Shown here: in pieces, positions 42,589 to 49,573 of the stretch | Layout: each line of letters begins with the position of its first letter | Position numbering within the stretch: position 1 is the first letter of the stretch | NCBI GenBank assembly: GCA_903861005.1 | Contig: CAIOSP010000125.1 | Location: 1 to 49,573 of the forward strand | Source: an uncultured Pseudomonadota bacterium | GTDB lineage: Bacteria > Myxococcota_A > UBA796 > GCA-2862545 | Reading direction: 5' to 3' | Length of the DNA stretch: 49,573 bases | Translations under genes and position numbers: made by a program | Notes under the pieces: model-generated | Told to the model about the DNA's origin: nothing | The model's database searches: none | What the model saw: only the letters and a program-made list of their open reading frames with translations

Positions 42589-44610
42589 CTACCAGGTCGG
42601 GAACGGCCGCCCCGCGGTGGCCGCGCCGCCCGTCCAGCCCGCGCCCTTCACCAGCTCGTCGGCCCACGCGTCGACCGAGCCCGCTGCGTGGACGCGCAGC
42701 GCACCCGCCGCCAAGCGACGCAGCTTGGGCTCGTCGCCGCACAGGCGATGCAGGGTCTCGGCGATCGACGACATGGCCTCGCCGCGCGCAGGCGCCAGGC
42801 CCGTCACCTCGTGGCGAACCAGGTCCTCCACGCCCATCGCGCGGTTCGTCACCACCGGTCGACCACACGACTGCGCGAACGCGACCCACGCCAGGTCGCG
42901 CGCGTGCGCGGCGGTGGCGTCCTTGCCCACGCGACGCGCCGGGAAGAGCACCGCGCGCGACGTGAGGATCGCGTCGGCGATCGTCGCGTCGTCCAGATCG
43001 CGATGCACGCGCCAACGCGGCGAATCCGGCACCTCCACACCCGCCGACACGATCACGTGCATCGGCGGCAGCCCCTCGCGGCCCGCCAGCTCGCGCGCCA
43101 GCTGCGCCCAGTCCGCGGTGTCGCCCAGCGCGACCACCGGCCCCTGCGTGCTGTACGGCGCGTCGCGCAGCGCCGGCCCGACCGGGTACGGCTTCCACGT
43201 CACGCGACCGAGCGCGACGCCTGCGGCGACGTAGGCGTCGACGCGACCGGGCGCGTGCGCGCGAACCTCCACGCCGTCGAGCGCCGCCAGGCCCTGACCC
43301 AGACCCAGGTCGAGCGCGATCACGCGCTGTCCCGCCGCGCGATCTGCGCGCGCCACGACCTGCGCCGCGGCCGCCGCGTCTCCCGCGATCACCAGCGCCG
43401 CGCTCGCCACGCGCGCGTCGTCCGCCGTGACCACCGCCGCGTCCACGCCACGCGCGCCCAGCGCCGCCGCCAGCGCGGGCAGCGTGCGCGCCGCGTCCAC
43501 GCTCGACGCACCCGCCACGATCGCCACAGAGCCCGCCAGCGGCGCCCAGCCGGGCCGCGGCGCCAACACACCCACGCCCAGCTTCGACAGCTTCTTGGGC
43601 AGGCCCGCGCAGGCCGCGCGCGCCGGGCATGCCTCGCAGTCCGGCCCCCACGTGGCGTCCGCAGCCCACGCGTCGACGGTGCGCGTCAAGCCGCCCACAC
43701 ACGGCGGCGCGTCCAGCAGCGGCGCGCCGCGCGCGGCCAGCTCCAGGCCCGCCGCGGCCAGACCGCCCGCCGACTCACAGAGCGCGGAGAAGTCCTTGCC
43801 CATGCTCTCGTCGTCGAGGATGGTGAAGCCGCGCTGCGCGTGCTCCAGCCACACGCGCCGACGCAGCAGGCGCAGCGCCGACGTGTCGGCCTGCGACGGC
43901 CCACGCTGCGGCTCGAGCGTCATGTCGACCGTGTCGTCAAAGCCGACCAGGTCGTACGCGATCACCTCCTCCTTGGCGTAGAACCACAGGCCCGACGCCA
44001 AGCGCAGCGACGTGGCGAGCGGCAGCTCCAGGCTCGCGTAGAGCGGGCGATCCACCGCCAGCTTGCCGAGCGGCTCCACCGCGCGCAGCTGGAAGCCCTT
44101 GATGCCCGCCATGGTGCCCATGTGCATCAGGTGCTCGATCTCGCCCTCGTTCGCCTTGTTGAGCACCGTGTACATCCACGCCTTCACCGGCGTGCGCGTC
44201 AGGAAGCGCAGGCCCGCGAGGCCCTCGACCCAGGCGTTGGTCTTGGCGGCGAGCGCGTCGTGCGTGCTGCGGCGGCCGGAGTGCACCGACACGTGCACCT
44301 CGTCCAAGCCCGCGGACACCAGCATCTGCGCGACCTTCTCGGACTGCACGATGCGCGCGTTCGTCGTCATGGAGACATACAGGCCCTTGGCCTTGGCGTA
44401 GCGGATCGCGCCCAGCAGGTGCTTGGCCTGCGTGGGCTCGCCGCCCGACAAGAGCACGGACGTGGCACCCGCGGCGACGGCAGCGTCGATGTCGGCCTGG
44501 ATGGTCTCCAGCGGCACGACCGCGCCGTCGAGCGCCGGGCCGTCCGAGCAGAACACACACGCGTTCTGGCAGGCCCGAGAGACGCGGATCCAGGCGGGTT
44601 CGGTGCTCAC
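42589..44610 (-). CDS. Radical-SAM protein fused to a GT-B-like domain
   Basis: This is 673 residues from GTG at 44610, which overlaps the ceramidase-like stop (GTGA). The radical-SAM domain (about 1-230) has CX3CX2C ligands Cys14, Cys18 and Cys21 (SRACQNACVFCSDG), the SAM-binding GGEP (56-59) and MTTNARIV. A second cysteine set, Cys304, Cys325, Cys328 and Cys334 (CVGG and CEACPARAAC), may hold an auxiliary cluster. Residues about 360-655 look like two Rossmann halves; the last contains PVVALGDTADW, AVLFPARR and GRPVVTNRAMGVEDLVRHEVTGL, the C-terminal pattern of GT-B glycosyltransferases (GT4-like). The usual first acidic residue of the donor-site EX7E motif is not obvious. Substrate unknown. 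Confidence 0.8.
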   Translation of the reverse strand: MSTEPAWIRVSRACQNACVFCSDGPALDGAVVPLETIQADIDAAVAAGATSVLLSGGEPTQAKHLLGAIRYAKAKGLYVSMTTNARIVQSEKVAQMLVSAGLDEVHVSVHSGRRSTHDALAAKTNAWVEGLAGLRFLTRTPVKAWMYTVLNKANEGEIEHLMHMGTMAGIKGFQLRAVEPLGKLAVDRPLYASLELPLATSLRLASGLWFYAKEEVIAYDLVGFDDTVDMTLEPQRGPSQADTSALRLLRRRVWLEHAQRGFTILDDESMGKDFSALCESAGGLAAAGLELAARGAPLLDAPPCVGGLTRTVDAWAADATWGPDCEACPARAACAGLPKKLSKLGVGVLAPRPGWAPLAGSVAIVAGASSVDAARTLPALAAALGARGVDAAVVTADDARVASAALVIAGDAAAAAQVVARADRAAGQRVIALDLGLGQGLAALDGVEVRAHAPGRVDAYVAAGVALGRVTWKPYPVGPALRDAPYSTQGPVVALGDTADWAQLARELAGREGLPPMHVIVSAGVEVPDSPRWRVHRDLDDATIADAILTSRAVLFPARRVGKDATAAHARDLAWVAFAQSCGRPVVTNRAMGVEDLVRHEVTGLAPARGEAMSSIAETLHRLCGDEPKLRRLAAGALRVHAAGSVDAWADELVKGAGWTGGAATAGRPFPTW

Positions 44611-46532
44611 TTCGAGGCCTCCCAGCGCGCGTTCAGACGCGCCCAGGTCGCCTGATAGACCGTGCCAAAGTCCCAGGCGACCGTCACGGTGTCCTCGTAG
44701 TGATCGCCGTCGCGCGAGCTCAGCAGCGACACCTGATGGTTCACGCTCGACTCCGGCAGGATGTACGACAGGTAGGTCGACGTCATCGACATCGCCGCCT
44801 TGTACTTGGTGTCCACCGACGCGAGCGTGGGCTGCGTGCTTGGGTCGAGCGAGAGGGTGTAGGGCCACGCGTGCAGCGTGAGGCAGTCGCAGTCGCCCAC
44901 CATGAACGGGTCACCCACGTCACGGCACTGGTCGAACGTGACGTTGTCGCAGTCGTGGTCGTGCTGCGGGAAGTAGCGGGATCCGGGGCCGCGCTGGGTC
45001 GGGTCGGCCGCCTCCGCCACCCACTTGGGGTCGTCGGTCGGCAGGCCCCAGGCCAGCTCAGGCAGCAGCTCGCCGGGCGCGGTCGCAAACGTCACGTCGC
45101 CCAGCTGCATGCGGTAGACGCGGATCGGCAGGCAGCCGAGCTCGGTCTGGAGCGCGCCGGGGCACAGAGACTCGTCGCGCGTGCCCTGGTCCAGGCCCAT
45201 GTCGAAGATGCCCTGCGGGCCGAGCAGGTTGTAGGCGACGTTGCGCACGGGCACCCAGCCCGGCTCGACCATCACCTTGAGCGGCGCGCCCGACATGTCC
45301 TCGCCCGCGTCCAGCGCGTCGGCGGCGGCGTTGGCGATCGCGTAGCCGTGGCTGCGCACGAAGTCCCAGGAGTCCTCCTCCGCCCACACCGGCACCACCA
45401 TCCCGTCCGCAGAGCCCCCGACGTAGGTCTTGGCGTCGCCCTCGGCCTTGCCCGCGCAGCCCTCGACGTCCGCCGAGATGTCCTCCGCGGAGCAAGTCTC
45501 GACTACCGGCGCGCCGTTGTCGTCCACGAGCGGGATGTCGCCGCCGAGCGCGGACTGCATGCCGCCCAGGCACTCCGGGAAGTGGATCGCCGTGCCGCCA
45601 AAGCGCGACTCCAGCACCTGCCGCTCCACGCCCACCCAGTCCGCGGAGATGCCGTTGTTGTCGCCGCCGCGCACCTCCGGGTGGCCCGACCAGTTGGTGA
45701 GCGTGAACACCACGCCCGCGTCGTCCTTGGCCTGGATGGCGAGCAGCTGGTTGGACGCGATCACCGGATCGCGGATGTCGTGGATCATGCCGTGCATCGT
45801 GTCGGTCGGGTTCACGCCGCCGAACACCGACCCGTTGTAATACGGGCTCACGTCCTCCATCTTCACCGCGCCGACGCGCAGCGTGACGGGCCTGGCCGCC
45901 GCGGCCGCCTCGCGCACCGCCTGCGCGATCGCGTTCGCCACGCGGTCCTGGTAGGCCGGGTCAAAGCCCGACAGCCCGTTGAGCGGGTCGCCCCACAGGC
46001 CCATGGTGTCGGGGCCCTGGTGGTTGTGCGTGCTGGCGACGATCAGGCGGTCCGGGTCAAAGCCGTCGACCTCGTGCAGCATGGCCGCGGCCGCGTTGAT
46101 GCGCGGGTGCGCCAGGCCGACAAAGTCGAGCGCGACCATCGCGACGTACTCGCCGCCGTCCTCGATCACGACGGCGCGCGCGGTGATCGGATCGTGGATG
46201 TCCTGCGCGGGGCGGCCGGGGCCGTAGCCTCCGATGAACACCGCGTCGAAGTGGCCGTCGCCGTCCGCGTCGTCAAAGCCCTCGGTGCAGACCGCGGTGA
46301 TCATCGGGCTGTCGTAGCAGCCGTTGAACTCGGCGTTGCCGTTCACGTCGGTGAAGGTCTCGGTGATCACCGGCGTCAGGTCGACCACCGCGATGCCCGC
46401 GACCGTCTGGCCGGCGGCCGTGCGCGGCAGGCCGAGCGGCAGCGCCTCGGGGCTGTCGGTGTCGCCGTCCGGCGTCCCCGAGCTGCAAGCGACGAGCGCG
46501 ACCACGGTGGTCAGGAGGAGTTGCGAGCGCAT
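44607..46532 (-). CDS. Neutral-ceramidase-like lipoprotein
   Basis: This is 641 residues from ATG at 46532 with GAGG upstream. The signal MRSQLLLTTVVALVAC gives Cys16, followed by a short Asp/Thr linker (DGDTDSPE). Neutral ceramidases cleave the amide bond of ceramide; this relative has the zinc-ligand motif VASTHNHQGPDTMG, RAVVIEDGGEYVAMVALDFVG, FTLTNWSGHPEVRG, and a late domain with LGDVTFATAPGELLPEL. It contains an Asp-rich insert (FDDADGDGHFDAVF) that may bind calcium. Predicted to be anchored outside the cytoplasm. It is divergent from a lipase-maturation-factor-like gene and overlaps the radical-SAM fusion gene. Confidence 0.85.
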   Translation of the reverse strand: MRSQLLLTTVVALVACSSGTPDGDTDSPEALPLGLPRTAAGQTVAGIAVVDLTPVITETFTDVNGNAEFNGCYDSPMITAVCTEGFDDADGDGHFDAVFIGGYGPGRPAQDIHDPITARAVVIEDGGEYVAMVALDFVGLAHPRINAAAAMLHEVDGFDPDRLIVASTHNHQGPDTMGLWGDPLNGLSGFDPAYQDRVANAIAQAVREAAAAARPVTLRVGAVKMEDVSPYYNGSVFGGVNPTDTMHGMIHDIRDPVIASNQLLAIQAKDDAGVVFTLTNWSGHPEVRGGDNNGISADWVGVERQVLESRFGGTAIHFPECLGGMQSALGGDIPLVDDNGAPVVETCSAEDISADVEGCAGKAEGDAKTYVGGSADGMVVPVWAEEDSWDFVRSHGYAIANAAADALDAGEDMSGAPLKVMVEPGWVPVRNVAYNLLGPQGIFDMGLDQGTRDESLCPGALQTELGCLPIRVYRMQLGDVTFATAPGELLPELAWGLPTDDPKWVAEAADPTQRGPGSRYFPQHDHDCDNVTFDQCRDVGDPFMVGDCDCLTLHAWPYTLSLDPSTQPTLASVDTKYKAAMSMTSTYLSYILPESSVNHQVSLLSSRDGDHYEDTVTVAWDFGTVYQATWARLNARWEASK

Positions 46533-46569
46533 GGCGACCTCAAGCTGGCGCGCAAGGATACCCCTGTGG

Positions 46570-46587
46570 CGGTCGCTCGCGCGACCG
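46570..46587. promoter_or_regulatory. Inverted repeat between divergent ceramidase-like and LMF-like genes
   Basis: CGGTCGC-TCGC-GCGACCG is a perfect 7-base inverted repeat (46570-46576 and 46581-46587) in the 67-base shared upstream region. It lies just before GGAG, the ribosome site of the LMF-like gene. It could be an operator controlling both directions, or a leader hairpin. Confidence 0.4.
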
Positions 46588-46599
46588 TTGGAGCGCACA

Positions 46600-48129
46600 A
46601 TGGCGACGCCCCGCAAGAAGGCAGGAACCAAGACTCGTCCTGCCGCCCCCGCTCCGAGCGGATCGACCGCCGAGGGCGTACGGCGCCTCTACCTGGCCGC
46701 GCTCGGGCTGACGGCGGCCGTCGCGTTCGCGTCGCTGGCGGTGCAGATCGACGGGCTGATCGGCGTGCACGGCATCCTGCCGGTGCAGCACACCCTGCAC
46801 GCCGAGGCCGCCGCGCGCGGCTGGACCGGCGTGCAGAAGTGGCTCCACCTGCCCACGCTCATGTGGATCCTGCCGTGGTCGTGGGGGCCCGCGCTGCTCT
46901 GCGCCGTGGGCTTCTTCGCGTCGCTCGCGGTGGCCACGGGCCGCTACGCCGCGCCTGCGCTGCTGGTCGCCTACCTGTCCTACCTGTCGCTGTGCACGGT
47001 CGGCTCCCCGTTCCTGGACTTTCAGTGGGACGCGCTGCTGTGCGAGGTGCTGGTCGCGTCCGTCCTGGTGGCGCCATGGGGCGCCAATCCGCGGCACCCC
47101 GCGCCCGCCGCTGGCTGGTGGCTGCTGCGCTGGATCCTGTTTCGACTGGTGTTCTTTGGCGGCCTAGTCAAGCTGACCAGCGGCGATGCGACCTGGCGGG
47201 ACCTCTCCGCCCTCGGCTTTCACTTCTGGACCCAGCCGCTGCCCAACCCGGTCAGCCTGTGGGCCGCGACGCTGCCCGCGTGGGTGGGCATGATCGGCGT
47301 GGCGCTCACGTTCGTCGTCGAGTTGGTCCTGGTGTTCGGCGTGTTCGCTGGGCGCATCGGTCGCCGCGTGGCGTTTGGGTCGATCGCCCTGCTGATGGCG
47401 GGGCTGGCCGCCACCGGCAACTACGGCTTCTTCCAGCTGCTCACCGTGGTGCTGGCGCTGTCGATGCTCGACGACGCCGACCTGGCGCGCGTCCGCCTGC
47501 GCGTCCCGGCCCCGCCCACCGCCGCGATGACCCAGCCCAAGGTGGTGGCCGCCTGGGCGCTGGCCGCCCTGCCGATGGCCGCGAGCCTGGCGTGGATCCC
47601 CGCGTGGTACGGCCCGCGCAGCGTCCACTCGCCCGCGCCCGTGCTCGACGCGCTGCGCCGCGAGGCGCCCTTTCAAGTGGTGAACCGCTACGGCCTGTTC
47701 GCCACCATGACCACGTCGCGCCCGCTGCCCATGCTGGAGGCCAAGTGGGGCGACGGCGACTGGGTGGAGCTGACCTGGCGCTGGCAGACGAGCGACCTGG
47801 GCGCCCGCCCGGCCCAGGCCGCGCCCCACATGCCGCGCCTGGACTGGCAGCTGTGGTTCGCGGGCCTGTCCACCTGCGACGACAACCCCTGGCTGGTGCG
47901 CCTGGAGGACGCCGTGCTGCGCGGCGACAAGCCCGTCGATGCATTGATCGGCGACATGCGCTTGCTGACCGGCGCGCCGCCCGACGCGGTCCGTCTGACC
48001 CTGGTCGACGTTCGTCCTGCATCCAACGCCGATCCCTCGCGAGCGCGCTGGACGCGCACCGTCGTCGGGGCCTACTGCCCCGCGCGGACACGCGCCGAAG
48101 TCGTTGACGCGGCAGCCGAGACAAGGTAA
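46600..48129 (+). CDS. Lipase maturation factor (LMF) family membrane protein
   Basis: This is 509 residues from ATG at 46600. A Lys/Arg/Pro-rich N-terminus precedes about eight membrane segments (about 25-365). Family patterns are GVHGILPVQHTLH, PFLDFQWDALLCEVLV, GFHFWTQPLPNPVSLWAATLP and, after the membrane part, VVNRYGLFATMTTSRP, PHMPRLDWQLWFAGLSTCDDNPW. In animals LMF1 helps lipases fold in the ER; bacterial members are uncharacterised. Its gene is divergent from a ceramidase-like enzyme, so it may help exported lipid hydrolases. The last bases overlap a candidate promoter for tRNA-Asn. Confidence 0.88.
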   Translation: MATPRKKAGTKTRPAAPAPSGSTAEGVRRLYLAALGLTAAVAFASLAVQIDGLIGVHGILPVQHTLHAEAAARGWTGVQKWLHLPTLMWILPWSWGPALLCAVGFFASLAVATGRYAAPALLVAYLSYLSLCTVGSPFLDFQWDALLCEVLVASVLVAPWGANPRHPAPAAGWWLLRWILFRLVFFGGLVKLTSGDATWRDLSALGFHFWTQPLPNPVSLWAATLPAWVGMIGVALTFVVELVLVFGVFAGRIGRRVAFGSIALLMAGLAATGNYGFFQLLTVVLALSMLDDADLARVRLRVPAPPTAAMTQPKVVAAWALAALPMAASLAWIPAWYGPRSVHSPAPVLDALRREAPFQVVNRYGLFATMTTSRPLPMLEAKWGDGDWVELTWRWQTSDLGARPAQAAPHMPRLDWQLWFAGLSTCDDNPWLVRLEDAVLRGDKPVDALIGDMRLLTGAPPDAVRLTLVDVRPASNADPSRARWTRTVVGAYCPARTRAEVVDAAAETR

Positions 48130-48132
48130 TGG
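48104..48132 (+). promoter_or_regulatory. Candidate promoter for tRNA-Asn inside the LMF gene end
   Basis: TTGACG (48104-48109, 5 of 6) and TAATGG (48127-48132) are 17 bases apart. The -10 contains the TAA stop of the LMF-like gene. Transcription would begin near 48139, about 29 bases before the tRNA. Confidence 0.4.
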
Positions 48133-48167
48133 GCGGCGGCCGATCGCAAGTCGGTGTGTGTGTGCGA

Positions 48168-48244
48168 GCCTGCGTAGCTCAGTTGGTTAGAGCGACGGAC
48201 TGTTAATCCGTAGGTCACCGGTTCGAATCCAGTCGCAGGCGCCA
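48168..48244 (+). tRNA. tRNA-Asn (anticodon GTT)
   Basis: The cloverleaf is complete: acceptor GCCTGCG/CGCAGGC, D stem GCTC/GAGC, anticodon stem ACGGA/TCCGT with loop CTGTTAA (anticodon GTT at 48202-48204), and T stem ACCGG/CCAGT (one C-A mismatch) with TTCGAAT loop. The discriminator is G and CCA is encoded (48242-48244). A GT-repeat stretch precedes it. Confidence 0.96.
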
Positions 48245-48336
48245 CACACCCCCTCAAGCCTCCCCCCAAGTCGTCCGATGCTGCCACGGGGCAAGCCAGA
48301 CGACGCCGCGCTAGAGCGCACCGGGACGGAGGGGTG

Positions 48337-49077
48337 ATGAGCAAGGTTGGTCGGAACGACGCGTGCCCGTGCGGCAGCGAGCTGAAGTACAAGCAGTGCT
48401 GCGCGCTGCGCGTCGACACCCTGACGGCGGACAAGGAGCGCGTCAGCCGCCTCAAGGGCCGCGACGTCGACCTGATCAAGGAGATGCTCGCGTGGGCCCC
48501 AGGGAACGTCGCCGGCTTCTCGGTGTACGCCAACGCCCCCATCCCCTGGACCAGCTACTCGAACGCCGCGGCGTCCATCCTGCTGCCGTGGGCGATCTTC
48601 CACAGCCGCCCCCTCGGCGGCGGCACCGTGGCCGAGGCCTACTTCGCCTCCGAGCCGCGCCCGCTCACCGCCATCGAGCGCACCGCCCTCGACATCCAGC
48701 GCCGAGCCTGGCTGGGCGCGTGGGCCATCGAGGCCAAGGGCCCCGGTCCGTGGCTGCACGTGCGCTGCGCGCTGACCGGTCAGCGCAAGGCCGTACTGGA
48801 CACCATCGCCTCGCAGACCGTGCAGGTGGGCGACGTGCTGCTGGCCCGCGTGGTCGAGCTGCCGGACCTGGCGACGTTCGCGGGCATGTTCCCGCGCGTG
48901 CTGACGGCCGGCGACATGGACCGGATCGTGGCGGTCGCGCGCGAGGTGACGCGGACGGCGACGGGGGCGATCGCGCCGGCTGCGCTGCGCGACGACGCGA
49001 CGGTGAGCGCGTTGATTCGCGAAGCGGACGCGGTGTGTGCGGCGGCGGATGCGGAGCAGGACGCGCCGAGCGCTTGA
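48337..49077 (+). CDS. SEC-C motif protein of unknown function
   Basis: This is 246 residues from ATG at 48337, preceded by GGAGG; GTG at 48334 is also possible. The N-terminus has a SEC-C zinc-binding motif NDACPCGSELKYKQCC (8-22), as found at the C-terminus of SecA and in many small proteins that contact ribosomes or secretion factors. The rest (about 40-246) has no recognised domain: a mixed alpha/beta region with RCALTGQRKAVLDTI and VQVGDVLLARVVEL, the latter resembling a short OB-like strand set. No signal peptide or membrane segment. It stands alone between tRNA-Asn and the sigma-54 promoter. Confidence 0.82.
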   Translation: MSKVGRNDACPCGSELKYKQCCALRVDTLTADKERVSRLKGRDVDLIKEMLAWAPGNVAGFSVYANAPIPWTSYSNAAASILLPWAIFHSRPLGGGTVAEAYFASEPRPLTAIERTALDIQRRAWLGAWAIEAKGPGPWLHVRCALTGQRKAVLDTIASQTVQVGDVLLARVVELPDLATFAGMFPRVLTAGDMDRIVAVAREVTRTATGAIAPAALRDDATVSALIREADAVCAAADAEQDAPSA

Positions 49078-49138
49078 TCGGGCGGGCCCGTACGGGCGCC
49101 AAAGGGCGCGGAGCGCGGGCAGTGCGACACGGCGCGGG

Positions 49139-49154
49139 CGGCACGACGCTTGCT
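49139..49154 (+). promoter_or_regulatory. Sigma-54 (-24/-12) promoter
   Basis: CGGCACGACGCTTGCT matches the sigma-54 consensus TGGCACG-N4-TTGCW at every defined position except the first T. The invariant GG (49140-49141) and GC (49152-49153) are 10 bases apart as required. The expected start of transcription, near 49165, lies just before the strong ribosome site GAGGAGG (49167-49173). An enhancer-binding protein site further upstream would be needed; none could be assigned. Confidence 0.7.
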
Positions 49155-49178
49155 TCCACGTGGTCCGAGGAGGCCGCG

Positions 49179-49343
49179 ATGCGCCCAGCAATCTCGTGCT
49201 CCCGGATCCTGATCCGCGACGACCTCGCACGTCACAACCTGATCGCCGCGCGCGTGGCGGATCCGACCGCGGCGGATGTCGGCGTGGCGCGCACGCACGC
49301 CGGTTCCCTCACCGTCGAGACGTCGGGCAGGACACGCCAATGA
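49179..49343 (+). CDS. Small 54-residue protein coupled to a lipoprotein
   Basis: This is an ATG-started ORF of 54 codons plus stop, with a near-perfect GAGGAGG 5 bases upstream and a sigma-54 promoter before it. The product starts MRPAISCSRILIRDDLARHN, is mostly polar, has no membrane segment, and resembles nothing I recognise. Its TGA overlaps the ATG of the lipoprotein gene (ATGA), so it may be a small regulatory or leader protein, or simply a device for translation of the lipoprotein. Coding status rests on the ribosome site, promoter and coupling. Confidence 0.5.
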   Translation: MRPAISCSRILIRDDLARHNLIAARVADPTAADVGVARTHAGSLTVETSGRTRQ

Positions 49344-49573
49344 CCACACGTGGACTCACCGCGTCGATCGCGCTCGCTCTGGTGCTCCTCGCCGGAGGGT
49401 GCAAGGGTGGGACTAAGCCGCCCACCGACACGGACGTCGTCGTCGACACGGACACGGACACGGACACGGACACGGACACGGACACGGACACGGACACGGA
49501 CACGGACACGGACACGGACACGGACACGGACACGGACACGGACACGGACACGGACACGGACACGTCTGACACC
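49340..49573 (+). CDS. Lipoprotein with Asp-Thr repeat linker, N-terminal part (cut by window edge)
   Basis: ATG at 49340 opens MTTRGLTASIALALVLLAGGC, a lipoprotein signal with lipidated Cys21, then KGGTKPPTDTDVVV and twenty Asp-Thr pairs. The sequence runs off the right edge after a further SDT. In this genome other lipoproteins have short forms of the same linker (at 38713 and 44607), so the repeat is probably an extended acidic spacer that holds a downstream domain away from the membrane. That domain is outside the window. It is coupled to the small ORF upstream. Confidence 0.75.
   Translation, partial: MTTRGLTASIALALVLLAGGCKGGTKPPTDTDVVVDTDTDTDTDTDTDTDTDTDTDTDTDTDTDTDTDTDTDTDTSDT
49445..49564 (+). 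repeat. Hexanucleotide tandem repeat (GACACG)20
   Basis: Twenty perfect copies of GACACG, 120 bases, encode (Asp-Thr)20 in the lipoprotein. Because the unit is six bases, gain or loss of copies changes linker length without shifting the frame. Identical DNA units, not just identical amino acids, point to recent expansion by slippage or strong constraint. Confidence 0.95.

Noticed and set aside
44700-48107. A 1135-codon open frame on the plus strand
   Set aside because: It is antisense to the ceramidase-like gene and out of frame with the LMF-like gene, is Arg/His/Ala-rich and shows no motif.
49086-49097. GCCCGTACGGGC palindrome after the SEC-C gene as a terminator
   Set aside because: A 12-base dyad without loop or T-run; it cannot form a good hairpin and is too short to call an operator.
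49445-49564. CRISPR-like array
   Set aside because: The 6-base units are directly contiguous without spacers and lie in frame in a lipoprotein gene.

Overview
The window is about 49.6 kb of very GC-rich bacterial DNA with tightly packed genes, many of them overlapping by 1-4 bases (ATGA, GTGA or TGATG junctions). Several traits together suggest a Myxococcota-type deltaproteobacterium: MopE-like Cys/Asp-rich repeats with a MYXO-CTERM-like tail, many lipoproteins with Asp/Thr-rich linkers, two von Willebrand A lipoproteins, an OMP_myx_plus-type beta-barrel, and frequent GTG/TTG starts. This placement is inferred from gene content, not from a phylogenetic marker. I see no transposase, integrase, CRISPR array, rRNA or replication origin. 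No gene-free stretch exceeds 300 bases.

Layout. 1-1.7 kb (minus): a FAN1-type VRR-NUC nuclease, cut by the left edge, and an EcsC-like protein. 1.8-5.0 kb (plus): tolQ, tolR, a TolA/TonB-like protein and tolB, with no pal following. 5.1-10.6 kb: large surface or periplasmic proteins, namely a sulfatase-fold/TPR lipoprotein, a MopE-like MYXO-CTERM protein, and a collagen-like/L-domain/TSP3/C-type-lectin lipoprotein. 10.9 kb: tRNA-Gly(CCC). 11-16 kb (minus): aroK-aroB-lipoprotein-TPR protein-aroQ-accB-accC, joining shikimate synthesis and acetyl-CoA carboxylase subunits. 16.1-17.7 kb: a YbjN/CesT-like protein and a bactofilin-like beta-helical protein.

17.8-33.6 kb is a long plus-strand run. 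It begins with a VWA lipoprotein, an outer-membrane barrel, a periplasmic TPR protein and an M16 protease, which resembles an outer-membrane adhesion or motility module. It continues with hemW, dnaJ, an LpoA-like binding protein, thiL, two CNNM/CorC membrane proteins and a lid-less Hsp70 with a long basic tail. 33.6-35.8 kb carries a TrmJ/SpoU methyltransferase and murA.

35.9-40.1 kb: an RCC1-repeat lipoprotein, a second VWA lipoprotein and an S51/cyanophycinase-like lipoprotein whose nucleophile serine is alanine. 40.2-42.5 kb: two coupled His-containing membrane proteins and an HSDL2-like SDR. 42.6-48.1 kb: a radical-SAM protein fused to a GT-B-like domain, overlapping a neutral-ceramidase-like lipoprotein gene, which is divergent from a lipase-maturation-factor-like gene. 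This part has a lipid or envelope flavour. 48.2-49.6 kb: tRNA-Asn, a SEC-C protein, then a strong sigma-54 promoter match ahead of a 54-residue ORF coupled to a lipoprotein containing 20 perfect GACACG units (Asp-Thr repeats), cut by the right edge.

The strongest leads for new biology are the radical-SAM/GT-B fusion with its ceramidase partner, the VWA-barrel-TPR-M16 module, the sigma-54-driven small-ORF/DT-repeat lipoprotein pair, the tailed lid-less Hsp70 paired with a G/F-less DnaJ, and the serine-less S51 homologue.
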